A stretch of 64,000 nucleotides of DNA from Schizochytrium sp. TIO01 (GCA_004764695.1 SMSO01000006.1:476859-540858), one strand, 5' to 3'. Counted from the first letter of the stretch, positions 34,681 through 46,561 are shown. Notes: generated from the sequence alone by a model not told the origin. Numbers and translations are program-made.

Positions 34681-34857
34681 TCGCGAACCCGCGCAAGATT
34701 GCAGGCATCGATTCCATCATGGGTGTGCGCGCGTGCGTGCACACGTCAGCTATTGTACACCAAGTGCTACTCATGCCGCTGCCGCCGAGGTTCGAATGTC
34801 ACGAAGGACGAGGCGTAGGCTTCTTGCTAGACGTTCGCTAGGTTTGCGAGGACGAAG

Positions 34858-35754
34858 ATGGCGCTCCACACGGTGTGCCAAGGTAGCGAATGAGTGAATG
34901 AGTGAGTGAGTGAATGAATGAATGAATGAATGAATGAATGAATGAATGAATGAATGAATGAATGAATGAATGAATGAATGAATGAATGAATGAATGAATG
35001 AATGAATGAATGAATGAATGAATGAATGAATGAATGAATGAATGAATGAATGAATGGGAAAAGTGCGAAAGGAGGAGAGAGTCTTCGCCGCTTCTTTCAT
35101 TGAACTAACTAAGCTTGCATTGAATTACATGCAGTGCGGCAGCGTGCCAGTTCTTCGCTTGTTCTTCTGTATGTTCTGTCTGCACTGCTGAGCGGCGGCC
35201 TTCTTGAATGGAACGATCTCTTCTCTCTCGGCATGGATTCCGCGCGAGTTAAAAAAAAAGTTAAAGTCAGCTCTCCAAGGTGGCACGAGGGACTCCCTTC
35301 CCTCCCCGAGAAGAACGGAGGCTTCACTCGCTTGATTTCTGCTTCAGGTTTGGCAGTAATTTCTATCAGCAATCAGTCAGTCAGTCATTCCAAGTGCTGC
35401 TGAAGTGCTGGTGGTTGGTCCTGGCAGGCTGCCTGAGGCGGCGCCAGCAGTGGGCCAAGATTTTACTTAGAGTTCACGGTTCAAGAGCTTTGAACTCATG
35501 GAAGAACGCACGTATCATGTTGGGGTGAGTGTTGGTTGTTATCGTGCCTTCGAGACCTCTCGACAAAGATTTGCTTAAGCTTCTAGCTTGAGTGGCCTGT
35601 TATCTTGTGTTACAGACCGAGTCCGAGAGAAGACGAGGAGGCGGCCCGTCATCAAGAACAGCAGCAGCAGCAGCAGCAGCAACAACAACAACAAAAACAA
35701 CAACAAGGTTTTCAGCCACGAAGCCCCTCCGTATTTTTAACAACGAGAGGATGA
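34858..35754 (+). CDS. Candidate four-exon gene, secreted or membrane protein with polyglutamine, 168 aa
   Basis: Model: exons 34858-34882, 35135-35347, 35395-35524 and 35616-35754. All junction phases agree. The first intron (252 bp) ends with an AACTAACTAAG branch-like word and ACATGCAG; the third starts GTGAGT and ends TGTTACAG. The joined N-terminus gives a classic signal sequence: MALHTVCQVRQR, then hydrophobic SSSLVLLYVLSALLSGGLL. This is followed by a basic stretch (SARVKKKVKVSSPRWHEGLP), a W/L/R-rich exon (LLKCWWLVLAGCLRRRQQW) and an acidic run leading to Q12-K-Q3 encoded by mixed CAG and CAA, then PSVFLTTRG. Two donors (GTAGCG, GTTTGG) are non-consensus, which lowers confidence. Other frames also stay open in exon four. 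Product not recognised. Confidence 0.4.
34888..35056. repeat. (GAAT)n microsatellite, 169 bp, probably intronic
   Basis: The longest array in the window: a few GAGT/GAAT units, then more than 35 nearly perfect GAAT units. It starts 6 bp after the proposed first donor of the four-exon candidate and fills most of that intron. Confidence 0.97.
35659..35706 (+). repeat. (CAG)7(CAA)5 trinucleotide repeat
   Basis: CAG units pass into CAA with one AAA. In the phase predicted by splicing it encodes glutamine; other frames would give serine/asparagine or alanine/threonine. Confidence 0.9.
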
Positions 35755-36735
35755 GGCCGTGGACGGTCTCGCTGACCCTTGATGAAAAGCTGTTTCTTTC
35801 TCTCGGGCCAAGCCGGTCTTTAAGAAGAAGTTCTTCCTCGCGTGTCTTGGCAGCAGAAATCCAAGAGGCATTACGACTCCGAAGTTGCGCTCGTTTTCAC
35901 AACATGAGCGGCTGAATCTCCCTCTTCCTTTCTTCATTTTTATTTTAACATAAAGCATGTTCTCGCCTGTTGTGGTAATAGCGAGCAGACTAGTAGGAAC
36001 CTGCCTACTGTGGCTCTCTTACTTTGAACAAGGGTGGGCGTCAGGTTGAGCATAAATCGTGGTGGGCTGAGAAGAATTGCGAACTTCGGCGCGAAGGGAC
36101 GCCTTGCGCCCACGCGGCAGCGTATTCTCGCATTTAAAGCCGTTCGCTATTCGATTGTCCACTACAGTCCGCCAGTCTCTGCTTAGGGAACATCACATCA
36201 CATGCATTGATGCAAAGCGAGGGGCACGCAAACAAAACAAAGACCAACTCCTCTTGGTAAATCAGATGTGAATTTTTTAATGCTTTTCCTTTTCGAATTT
36301 CATTCTTTTCTTTCAAAATGATAACTGGCCATTCATTGGCCAGCATTACGTACTACCAGGTATAAAATCTCACTGTTTTGTTTTTTTTTAATTATTTATA
36401 TTTTAATTATTTATATATTTATATATTCATTGCACTGCTCTCTTTCCAATTCTCTGTATCTGAATTTAAAGAAATAGTGTCAGGACATTAGCTTTATTTC
36501 CTCAGAACGAGTAAATTTCAAACTTCAAAAACAATAACACATGACGAAAAAGGAAACAACTTGAATGATAACAGGATAAGCAACAAAATAATCGCGAGCA
36601 GCGCCCCAGCATTTGCGGAGTCTGCGGAGCGACGGCTCTTGGTCTTATTTTCTCGCTTGGTTTCTGCTGTTGTTTAGGGCACTTGTCAATTAGACTCGCG
36701 CCGAATGAAACCCCGGACACCTTTTGCCATGAAGG
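35755..36735. other. 3' flank of the polyQ candidate plus frames of unclear status
   Basis: A plus frame continuing to 35915 (LTLDEKLFLSLGPSRSLRRS) and one at about 36080-36271 (SHLKPFAIRLSTTVRQSLL) have natural composition. They may be exons of the same or a further gene, but splice sites are ambiguous. On the minus strand 36502-36720 could be a second exon of the frame starting at 37131. Confidence 0.3.
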
Positions 36736-37131
36736 TCATCCGGTTTTCAGATTTAAAATGAACTGTTTCCACCCTTTTTTTATTTTAGGTTTTTTTCTAC
36801 TTTCTCTAATTTGAAAAAAAGCAGAGGAGGGGGGGAATAGAAAATATATTTCATGTTTCGGTTGCACCTGGAGCGATAACAACTGCTGGTCTGGCTCAGC
36901 GATTCCGTCGCTACCTTCCTTCTTGTGTTGGCTCTTAGCTGGAAAGTGGTTCTGGTGGTCTCTTTTGTGCACGTTTCTGGGGTGGCGCATGGCTTTGCGA
37001 CTTGTCACGTTGAGTCGCGCAACGGGACAGTTCGAACCAACAATCAAAGATTGAAAAATCCTCGTGTCACTTGTTCTCTTCACTTTTGCCTCTGAACTCT
37101 TCACATCTGTCACTTTTGCGCATTGCGCCAT
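36736..37131 (-). CDS. Hypothetical basic protein, 131 aa
   Basis: Starts at ATG in a GTAGCCATGG context. The first 88 residues are rich in K, R, S and H with even composition (TDVKSSEAKVKRTSDTRIF, SRKAMRHPRNVHKRDHQNHF) and end IAEPDQQLLSLQ at a CTCCAG|GTGCAA word. Beyond it the sequence turns AT-rich and the peptide becomes low-complexity (REKK-like), so the true gene may splice there in phase 0 to the minus frame beginning just after GGCAAAAG near 36720 (SGVSFGASLIDKCPKQQQK). No signal peptide. Family not recognised; a nucleic-acid-binding role would fit the charge. Confidence 0.4.
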   Translation of the reverse strand: MAQCAKVTDVKSSEAKVKRTSDTRIFQSLIVGSNCPVARLNVTSRKAMRHPRNVHKRDHQNHFPAKSQHKKEGSDGIAEPDQQLLSLQVQPKHEIYFLFPPSSAFFQIRESRKKPKIKKGWKQFILNLKTG

Positions 37132-39298
37132 GGCTACACCTAATAGTTCCTATACGACTCCTGTCTATACGCCATACCTGTAAAGCAAGAATGAGAAAGA
37201 CTCAACTAAAGCAGCACTACGACCCACCGCTAGACTAACTTCCAAAACTTTCTTTCAGGTTCTACCTAATTTTAGTTTAGTTTCATGTCAAAGTGTTCTT
37301 CTTTCTTCTTTCTTCCCCTCTCATCACGCTCATTTTTTTGAGAACTCTTTTTCCCTGCGCCTCTTTGCGCAACAGTAGATGGCATTTGATGCGTTCATCG
37401 CAGCTCTTACATATAAAACTAAATCATTACTACTTTAATTGAGAAATTATATCAGATAAACAAGATAAAAGTGAAACAAGATTGTTCCTAGTAGGGAGGA
37501 ATGTTTCAACTGTTAGGTACCATTTGTCTCGCTCTGCATGTGTTTTCGACGCTTTGATTGGTTACTTCTTTAATATATCGATAGATCAAAACCTTTAGTA
37601 GGAAGCTAGTCCACTGCATATTCAGTGCTTCTTATTTAGCAGAAATTAATTGATTATTAATTATTTATAAATAAATAAATGTATAAATTAAAACTAGTCT
37701 ATTTTAATCAAACAATGGGAAACATAAGAATACTTAAAACTAATTACTCACGTTTACTACATGTATTGACTTTCTTCTTTTTTCTCTTCCTTTCTTTTTA
37801 AATTCCGAAATTGTGACACTTTAATTTAAATAAAAAAAAAAAAACATTATCTGTTTTTTGGAATTTAAAACATTTAAGCAAAATGATTTGATTATCATTT
37901 GAGCTTTATTATTTTAGTGACCACACTTTTTTCCATCCATCACATGCTCTGAAGAGAGGCACTCTCACTTTCCTTCCTAAAGACAACATTAAAGAAAGCT
38001 TTGCAAAACGTATGAAATAACCTCACGAGTCCAGCTCGACTCCCGGTGGTTCTCAAGTCAAAGTGCCTGTGTTCAAGAGCCACCTTCGCTGAAGCTGCCG
38101 AGCTAGCTAGACCGACTAGACCAAGCTACGCAACCTCCACGAACCCTCGCTCTCGCTGAAGCCTCTCAGGAGGAGCCCCTTTCGCCTCTCCGAAAGCTGC
38201 GTCGGTGGACCTCTAGCTAGAAAAATGCAGTTTGGATGCCAGATTAGCTATCTAGCGAACTAGCTAGGCCAGCATCACCCCCAGAGTAAAAACTAGTCAT
38301 TAACTAACTAACTTGTGAACAGCAGAAACTGGATGATGCAATATGATGCAAACACAACTGCTCGGCGCTCAGCACAGGGAAACCCCAATACCAACCACAA
38401 CTACTACCAGTGTAAACTTGTATCGTGTGTTTACGCGCAGAAAGAAGAGGGAATTTGATATGTAGGCCCTAATTGAATGAATGTTGAAAAACTACCTACC
38501 TACCTACCTACCTACCTACCTACCTACCTAGCACTACCTAGAATAGTTTTATTCTTACTTTTACTTTTATACCTAATAGCCTGTACCTGAGTATTTTCTT
38601 TTTAAACTTGGAATCAGAGAAAGGTTGCGATGAGTTTTGGCATGAGCTCAAATGTGTTTTTATTTCAAAGGCTCTGCGGCGACCAATAAAATCAATTTTC
38701 AACCCTTCAGCAAAAGCAGGTGCCACGGAGGCGGCGGCCGAGTTATTAGTTAGCTGCACATATGTGTGAACAGCCAGCTACTCCTATTACTACTTGGTCA
38801 AGGTTATCAACGCCAAAATGCTCTACAGGTAGGCCATGGTCTATTACTGCACTCTCGCGAGATGGACACTGGTGAGATGCGATCCGTCTCCTTTCTCCTT
38901 TAGCACTCGAACTACCCCGGTGAGAAATCAAGATGACGAATTTCGGGACAGTCCCAAGGTCTGAAAGCTGAAAGGGTTTCCTGTTTCTTCTTCTCTCACT
39001 CCGTAAGAATGACTGAAAGAGCCAAAGTCTCGGTCTCGTGCTATTGAATTTTAAAGTATTTTTTAATAGACTGGGTACCTCAAATATGTCTTGGTTTTCG
39101 GAATTCGTGCTCAATGCCCACGATTTCGTTGCTTATTCTGAGTTAAAACTGCGGAACAATAGAACCTGCATCGAATGTACCACCTCTGTCCTTCAACAGG
39201 CTTTCAGTGCCATTCGAAGCGTCAATTATGCATGGCCAGAGAAAGCGTCGTGAGATCGCGGTGGTAATCAGGAGTAGGTACCGCCTACCTACTCAGCC
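37132..39298. other. AT-rich tract and small GC patch, no gene called
   Basis: 37.2-38.0 kb is AT-rich. 38.0-38.3 kb is GC-richer with many AGCTAG words. A CTAC array lies at 38491-38530. Minus frames at 38538-39114 are of uncertain status. Confidence 0.35.
38491..38530. repeat. (CTAC)n microsatellite
   Basis: Ten perfect units. This is the tandem form of the TACCTAC word found dispersed through the window. Confidence 0.97.
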
Positions 39299-39394
39299 TC
39301 ACGACACATAAATCTCACGACGCATGCATTTCGTGACGCATAAACTTTGCGACACATGAATTTTGCGATGTCTAAATGTCATGACGCACTAAAC
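39299..39394. repeat. Six-copy 16-bp degenerate tandem repeat
   Basis: Six consecutive 16-bp units (starting 39299, 39315, 39331, 39347, 39363, 39379), consensus near TCRCGACRCATAAATT. Most units carry a GACGCA or GACACA core. It directly follows a GTAGGTA/TACCTAC hairpin. Confidence 0.8.
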
Positions 39395-40199
39395 CAAATC
39401 CAAGAGAATCATCAAATCGCAGTAATTTTGAAGGCACGCCTGCTTCCTCCATCATGTGCGGAAGGCGTGACAAGAAGTCGCCAAGTAAGGAATCCAAAGC
39501 TTTTCCAGCAGGAATTGCCCGATCGAGCATCTCATGCATTCACTACTATGCAGAACTTATGTACCTTCCTTCTACGAAGTAGTAGGTACCTGTCTCCATG
39601 GCTCACTTGCATTTCTGCTTTACGAGCTTGCTACGAGTGAGTTCTACGCGGACAGGTAGGTGGGCAAGTACCTAGGCACCTAAGGAGCCGAGGCGCGACG
39701 ATCTCTCGATCGATGGACAATTAATTCTCACCTTTGTAGATTCAAGGCACCTGTGCTTCTCGAGATAACCATCATAAAACGCCAGCGACCTGATAATTCC
39801 CACTCCTGGAGGGAAGAAGAAACGAAGCTATCGATTCAAGTTGATCGTACTGCTACTACTACTCCTCCTCCTACGACTACCAGTGAGTGAGTGCGCCAGT
39901 GCAGCAGTGCAGTACAATGGGAAACAAGCGCTGCCGCGGAAAGAGCAGAACTTTACTTCGGACGCTTGTTCTTCTTCCTGCCTGCCACAGAAGAAGCCCG
40001 TTCGCTGGCTGGCTGTCCGGCTGGCTCTGAAATCTTCTGTGGCACCACAGAACGATGAAAGTTTCCCGGCACCGCTGCGCATCATTTGGGTGTACGTACG
40101 CACTGCTACTGGTCCTACGCTGCTTGTCCTCGATCCCCCCCTCCTGTCCTAACTAAGCAAGCTTTTCTTTTAAAAAGATTTTAAAAGAGAGACCTTAAT

Positions 40200-40246
40200 G
40201 AGCTGAGCTGAGCTGAGCTGAGCTGAGCTGAGCTGAGCTGAGCTGT
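40200..40246. repeat. (GAGCT)n pentanucleotide repeat
   Basis: Nine GAGCT units, the only pentanucleotide array in the window. Each unit contains the palindrome AGCT. Confidence 0.95.
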
Positions 40247-40825
40247 TCTCGCGGAAGACTTACTTTCAAGATGGCGATCGATCGGCCACAGGCTGAGCAG
40301 ATCGTAGTGACTGCGTCCGAGGTGGCAGGCAGGCGCCTCAAGCACCTCACGCACCACGCAGAACGTATCTGCTGCGTGACTCCTCCACCCGCCTGGAGAC
40401 CTTGAACTGCTCAATCTTCAACTTCGTGGCGGTCCCTGCGTAGTATAGATCTAGTATGCAGCTCGCTAGAATCTACTGCCTTCTACGCCTAAGACTTGTT
40501 TTCAAAAGTACAAACAAATGAACGAATGAGAGATGGATTGATCAACTTCTATGGAACCTGCCGAGTAAGCAAGCAAACAAGCAAGCAAGCAACTAGAAGG
40601 TCTTCTTCTTTCTTTGCGGAAATATTCTTATTAGCACGGAAATGATTCAGTTCGAGAGGCGGCGGGCGACCAGGGACCCCTGTTCTGTCGCGAGGCGCGG
40701 CCGCAGCAAAGACTAATTTTTAAAAAAGGGTCCGCTGCACTGGCGCAGTATGGTTTAGGTTCCGGCATCGGATCAAGCCTCGCTATTTCCGAACTGTCCA
40801 AAAGTAGACGGCACTTGGTGACTCT

Positions 40826-40880
40826 TTGTTTGTTTGTTTATCTGTTTGTTGGTTGGTTGGTTGGTTGGTTTGTTTGTTTG
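40826..40880. repeat. (TTTG)n/(TTGG)n microsatellite
   Basis: TTTG units, five TTGG units, then TTTG units again. A further pure TTTG array lies at 41145-41171. Confidence 0.95.
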
Positions 40881-42950
40881 TTTTCTTTCTTACTCTTTTG
40901 CACTCCAAGCTAAGAATAGCGCTACCAGGAATAAGACTCTAATAAGTATACGTAGCGAGCTGATAAGCGTCGCTCGAGCAGAGAATACAGTAGGACCTAT
41001 TTAGTACCTACTACGTGCGGTCTTATCACTCAAGTTGAAGACATACGAAACTTGCGGATGCTCACAGACGAAAGTGGTTAGTTTTAAATAAGTTGGTTAG
41101 TTATTTATTTCATTCAACTGGTTAGGTAGTTCTTTGGTTTTTTATTTGTTTGTTTGTTTGTTTGTTTGTTCGGGTTAATACTCCACTCTTTTCCTTCTTT
41201 CTTGCTTTCTTTCTTTCTTTTTTTCTTCCTTTCTCTCTGGTGGGGCCTTTTATTCCCTCTCTCAGCTTTGTTTAGTGTTTTTTTTGTTCGGATTATTATT
41301 TAGTCGTAATAACGATGACAATCATTATGAAAACTGCGAGCAGCTAACTTTAAACAAAGTTCCCAATGATGAATAAATTCCTTCCTTTCTTTTTCTTTTA
41401 TTAATAAACTTGAATTCTCAGAAAGTTTAGAAATAATTGGAACGAATGGAAATGGAAAAAGGAGCAAGAGCTAAGTAGACCAAGGTAGGTAGAGTTCCTG
41501 AAGTAGCGATAACGAGATCTTCAACTGCTGTGCTGGTGCCAGACTCGACTGAGGAGCATCAATGTAGGTGAATTGACGACGCATATTTCCTTTTCCTTTC
41601 AACAACGGTCCCAAACACAAGGTCTACTTGCAAATTGTCGATCCATTCATTGGGCACTTTGACTCGCGCCAAACAGGAAGCATAGTAAGGTAGGGGTACT
41701 AAATAGAATTGTGAAACTTCAAAACGGAAATTAGTACTTGCAAGTTTGCAACGCAGCATCTCAAAGATCTCATCATCTACCAAACCATGAGACAAGACCT
41801 TTCAACCTCACCAAAGCCGCAATCTTTTACTTCCGTATATCCTGAGCGAGACTGTCTAGGAAGAGACTTAAGAGACTTCCAGCAAACTCCTATTTGGGTA
41901 ACTCCTTATCCCGCTTTGAAAGCCTTCCTGCCTCCACTTCCTTAGTTTAGTACGCAGAGTGCGTACCTTCTTAAAGTTACCCATCTTGCTCTTTTCTTTC
42001 AACGTCTCTGTTTTCATTTATAAATACAAGGTCTTACTTCGGCAAACAGCGTGAACCTTCTCAACATGAGTCTTGAACCCTCAATGCATTAAGTATTGCA
42101 ATTTTTTTGTTAACATAGAGGCTCCTCAACCTAGGCACATCCCCGAAATGTTTTTGGAAAGGACATTATTGGCCCTCTTTTTCTCTCTCTCCAGTGCAGA
42201 AGCGTAGAAACATCATCATCCAACGAACTGCTCTCGTCGTAAATGTTGCCCGCTCCATTCCTTTCATGCCACATAAATCTGAAAAGTAAAGAATCTAGCT
42301 TCTTTTAAGATAGGAAAGTTTTGTACATATTTAAGAAACTTTCTCGTAGCCTTACAATGAAAATATTTTCGAAGGTGTTATTTTTTTATCTCCCTTCAAA
42401 GAATTTAAAAAATTATAATATTTATTTTCACCTTTATATTACTTTTTAAAATAATTAGAGCAAAAGAACGATTTGCTTTTTCAAAAGGATATGTTATGAA
42501 GCTGAACGATAAGCATAGAATACATCTCGGAAATTTCATAAATAAAACCTTTTCTTTTTAATCAAAATTTAGAGAATAGTGAAGAGTATGACCATGATGG
42601 GACGACCATAGCTGAGTGCTAGGAAGACTGGTGTACCAGACCAGTGTATCATTTTCCACAGAAAGTAAAGAGGCTCGTTTGGGCCAAAATTAAAAATAAA
42701 TTTTGCAAATTATGGTCTAGCCGCAAACCGGGGCGCCTTCATATATATAGATCAGCCGGTTTAAACGACATTGTATGGCGACAAAGAGGTCCGACTAGGG
42801 CCTCATTATATTGTTGCATTAAAATGCGGCCTCTTGCTTCGAAATTTCGTGTTCAGAAATCAATTTACTCGAACCTGTAATTAAAACTCATACCGAAAAA
42901 CTTGTCAGCACATTTTCCTGTATTTCTTCCTTCTTTCCTCAATCAATAAC

Positions 42951-43361
42951 ATGTTGGTGTTTATATCTCAATTCTTATCATTTGCTGCCGGTGGGATGGC
43001 ACAACGAACCCATGGAGTCTTTCTTTCTTCTTCCTTTTACCTTTTCAAAAGCATACGCTTTTTACTGTCTTTAGCTCTTCTAATACCGCATTCTTTAACC
43101 GATTGTAAAAGGCTTACCGTTTCTGATATTCGAAATGCTATTAAAACTCACGTACACAAGACTTTTCGAAAATTTAAAACACCACCTACTCTGGTATGCT
43201 CAAGAATTTCTGCTTTAAATGCTATGCAAGAAAAGTTTCTGCTCTTTATAGGAACTCTCTTAAACCTCAGCTTAGTCCTCGCATTATGTTCTCATCAAAC
43301 ATTCTATCATCTTTCTTTGGAATTGACTGCAACTGAAGTGACAATGTCACTACAAGCTTAG
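42951..43361 (+). CDS. Hypothetical membrane protein, 136 aa
   Basis: ATG-initiated frame in AT-rich DNA. Hydrophobic segments near residues 1-15, 33-47 (IRFLLSLALLIPHSL) and 94-110 (FLLFIGTLLNLSLVLALC) flank a basic loop (RNAIKTHVHKTFRKFKTPP), which is a sensible topology for a two- or three-span protein. An internal ATG at codon 16 is an alternative start. T-rich codons make hydrophobic chance frames common, so this is a weak call. Confidence 0.27.
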   Translation: MLVFISQFLSFAAGGMAQRTHGVFLSSSFYLFKSIRFLLSLALLIPHSLTDCKRLTVSDIRNAIKTHVHKTFRKFKTPPTLVCSRISALNAMQEKFLLFIGTLLNLSLVLALCSHQTFYHLSLELTATEVTMSLQA

Positions 43362-44611
43362 AGACAAGGAAGTCTTACATTTTCCCTATGGATTGCTCAC
43401 CAATCTGCATTTGAATAAAGGAGGATATTACTCACATGCGTAACACTACCAACAAACGAATTTTCACCTGAAACTAATAATCATGCTTTATTTTGATTTT
43501 TTCTTGAAAGCATTCATTTGAGACAATTTGTTATTCCTCTTAATGCATATAGTTCTTTTCTTTGCAACAGGCACACCTACCATGAGTTGATTAGAAGTGT
43601 AAATAGTTTTATGGTGTCACTTTACTATATTCGAAAAGGCCGTAGAATATGTACAAAGCTGCGCATACAGCGAAGCATTTTAAAGAGAGGCAAGGCTAAC
43701 AATGTAGAAGCTTTTTGTCTCTAAGAAAAGGGATAATTAGAAAGAACTTTGTCCGTACATTCTTTTTTCCCTGTGAGGCTTGCAAACGTTTAGCTCTGGA
43801 GTTAATTAATTCAGCTTCATGCCCGTCGCTTTTCTTTTCAACCTTCTAAGGCCAGCTTAATCGCGAAGTTCTACGAAAGAAGATGTAGAACTCCAGAGAG
43901 GTTCAATGTGTGACATCCAAGATAACCCTGCGTTTTGACTAACAGGAAACAATACGATGACGACGGAATGGAACACTCAATTAGAAATGATTAGAAATGA
44001 TAAAAGTCCGGGACAGCACTTTGATCTCTGAGTTTTTCTCAATCCCTGTTGCAAGACATAGCACATTAATCATTATCAAAATTAGAGATAAGTTTTTTTG
44101 GTTCTCTGTAAGTTCAAGTTCTACATAATTGCGAGCGAATGTGATACTTTGAATGCATATATGATAACTTTAGTCTAAAATCATGAAATTTACTTTCCCT
44201 TTCAACTCTTCTTCTTCAATTTTGATGGTGGTTTATACACCGATTTTGTTCCCTTGAGTTAGTCAAATTGCTTCCCTAGTCCGCAGAGAAACAAGAGAGC
44301 AAGAGGTGCACCATTGTACATCGAATTTTCTTCGGTACTATATATTTTCTAGTAAAACCCCCAAATTTAGGCAGACTATCCATATTTCAAAAGGGAGAGG
44401 ACAATTATTTTAGTATGGGTCAACCAATGTCCCTGCAGCTAAGCAGAATAGAAAGTAGCATATGAAGTATTATATAATACCCAGCTAGTATTTATGTTTT
44501 CGACATACGCGAGTGCAGCTTCTTAAAAGAAGCATATCTTGGATGACTACTTTTGTAGTTTTGTTTGCAGACTTTTTCTCACCCTCGAATCAAGACATCA
44601 AGACATCGTCC
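43362..44611. other. AT-rich tract
   Basis: Only short frames. A repeated ATTAGAAATG word lies at 43980-44000. Confidence 0.4.
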
Positions 44612-44657
44612 ACCCCCCCTCCTTCCCCCGCGCGCGCCACCCCTCCCCCCTCTCTCT
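44612..44657 (-). other. C-rich tract with quadruplex potential on the minus strand
   Basis: Seven- and five-base C runs, a CGCGCGCG core, then ACCCCTCCCCCC. The complement has at least four G runs within 46 bases. It is isolated in AT-rich DNA and preceded by a tandem AAGACATC duplication. Confidence 0.7.
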
Positions 44658-44694
44658 AATCATTCTCCAAGAGTGTTTGGTATGTCTTGAGCTG

Positions 44695-44910
44695 TCAATT
44701 TTTAACGCCCATTGATGACTCAAAAATACAGTGACAAGCAATACCTTGTTCTACCATGACTTGAGGCCATGAACAAATTTCCTGTATTTCTTGTCGACTG
44801 GATGGAAAGAACAAGTTATCAAAGTTAATCTCTAGAACAGGTTTTCTGCTCAAATGAAAAGACTCATTTGATAATTCCTTATTAGAAATTCTCTGAAAAG
44901 CACAGCTCAT
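44695..44910 (-). CDS. Hypothetical small protein, 71 aa
   Basis: ATG-initiated minus-strand frame with natural composition (SNKELSNESFHLSRKPVLEI, SSRQEIQEICSWPQVMVEQG) and three cysteines in its C-terminal third. No signal peptide, no recognised motif, no promoter element at a diagnostic distance. Confidence 0.3.
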   Translation of the reverse strand: MSCAFQRISNKELSNESFHLSRKPVLEINFDNLFFPSSRQEIQEICSWPQVMVEQGIACHCIFESSMGVKN

Positions 44911-45305
44911 AAAGCCTTTCTACAGCAAACATACGCACCAAAAGATGGAAAGCTAATAAAATAAAAATCACTGACAGCTTGTATCCACGTCGTTAGTAAA
45001 CGGTCTAATCCATCTCCCTCGAAATTTGTCTTTGGGTTTTTAATTAAATAATATCATGTATTACAATGACTGCAAATTCATATGCAAGAATACGCATTTG
45101 TAAAAAACAACGTTAAGAGCTATCAATTTGGTTTCATTGTACGCTGTCAAGAAGGATCGCCATTGTATTGGTGTAATTAAAAAGGGGCAATTGTTCCGAA
45201 AGATCGAATGAGGCTTTCGACTATTAAAAATGAATTTTATTTCCAACCCTATGCCTGGAATTAGATAATACTACCAGAAGGAGTGTCCCTAGGTGTTTCT
45301 CATTG

Positions 45306-45494
45306 ATGCGGGATTTCGTGCTTCGAAAGCAACATGAGCGTTTTTTAGCAAACCCTCAAAAAGAAGTATTCCGTCATCCACCCAATAGTAGTGTCGTTTT
45401 TTTCAAACGTGAGGAGGTTGATTTCTTTAAGAAGGAGGCTCCTCAACAAACCTTTATGCAAGCTCGATTGAGCCGATCACATCAAACTCTGTGA
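45306..45494 (+). CDS. Hypothetical small basic protein, 62 aa
   Basis: ATG-initiated frame with even charge distribution (MRDFVLRKQHERFLANPQ, FFKREEVDFFKKEAPQQ). About 320 bp downstream on the same strand is another ATG frame (45811-45993, NPFQNLESIFTQTHDDMAN). Both could be exons of one locus ahead of the 165-codon frame at 46562. Family not recognised. Confidence 0.3.
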   Translation: MRDFVLRKQHERFLANPQKEVFRHPPNSSVVFFKREEVDFFKKEAPQQTFMQARLSRSHQTL

Positions 45495-46561
45495 GGAGTA
45501 AACCGATATCTCATTGGTTTAATATGTTATTGAATCTTATTTGGCTCCAAACAAATGCATTGCAGACCAACGCACGACCCAGTGAAAGCCAGATTATCAT
45601 ATTACGTAACCTTATAGACACTCAGCTATTGTATCTGAAACTGCACCTCTCCAATCTGTAGTGTTCTTTTGTAAGGAAGAAATTCGCATTCCTACACTTT
45701 GTTATGGCACTCAATCTATGTTTTCAATAGTAATCATTTTATTTAGTGTTGATAAGAACAGATTAATTATTGAAATACAGGCCTTCCTTTCCTCTTGATG
45801 CCAAACAACGATGATTCTCTTTTTTGCAAACCCATTTCAGAACTTGGAAAGTATTTTTACTCAAACCCATGATGATATGGCAAATAATCAGAAACCTCGT
45901 AATCTTTTAAGATTTAACACTGCGTTTTGTCTTGAATTACTTGAACCAAGTAATTTGGGGAGGGGGAAGCCACTTGCAACCCTTACCTCTTAGTCAAACA
46001 TCGTCTTAAATTTATGCAACAAATCAAGGTCTTGGTATGGTTGGTCAAACAGTCGTGTCAATTGAGTGGCTATTTCAAAGGGCTACGCAATTTTACTGTT
46101 GGTATAGCTATTACCTCGACATCGCATCATCAGTAGAGATAACAGATTCCGCTTATTCAATGATCTATAAATATGATATAGTGTGATTAAAAGCTTGACT
46201 TTGCTTGTTTATGCTGGTGCTTGCACATTATATTTCTCTCCAATTGTAGTACCATTCATCGAACCTATCGACACCAATCAGAGCTATATGACTTATTTCA
46301 TGTGAATTGATTTCTCAATTCATCGGAATAAATGTGGCCCAGCGAAGGTTGCGGTCCTTACAACGCACCTGGTTTTACTCAAACCTAGAGCAGGATGTTA
46401 GGAAACTCAATTGTATTACAACACACAACCATCACTTGTGGACATGCCTAACCAGCGAGTACTGTGATACATTGTGAATGATGAATACCCTTATCTTGAC
46501 TGACTGAACCAAAAAAAAGAAAAACAGCAAGCCGTGAATCATTAGGTGGCAAGCAAAAAGC

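Larger units (their letters stand above)
39395..42950. other. Mixed segment with microsatellites, no gene called
   Basis: A plus frame at about 39780-40152 would encode a leucine-rich signal-like stretch (LLLLLLLLRLPVSECASA) followed by a cysteine-containing region, but it lacks an ATG and contains GTGAGTGAGTG donor-like repeats, so its status is open. 41.1-42.9 kb is AT-rich with only short frames. Confidence 0.35.

Noticed and set aside
34771-35100. Minus-strand HSFI repeat peptide
   Set aside because: It is only the translation of the GAAT array.
39299-39394. CRISPR array
   Set aside because: Units are contiguous 16-mers without spacers, and the context is eukaryotic.
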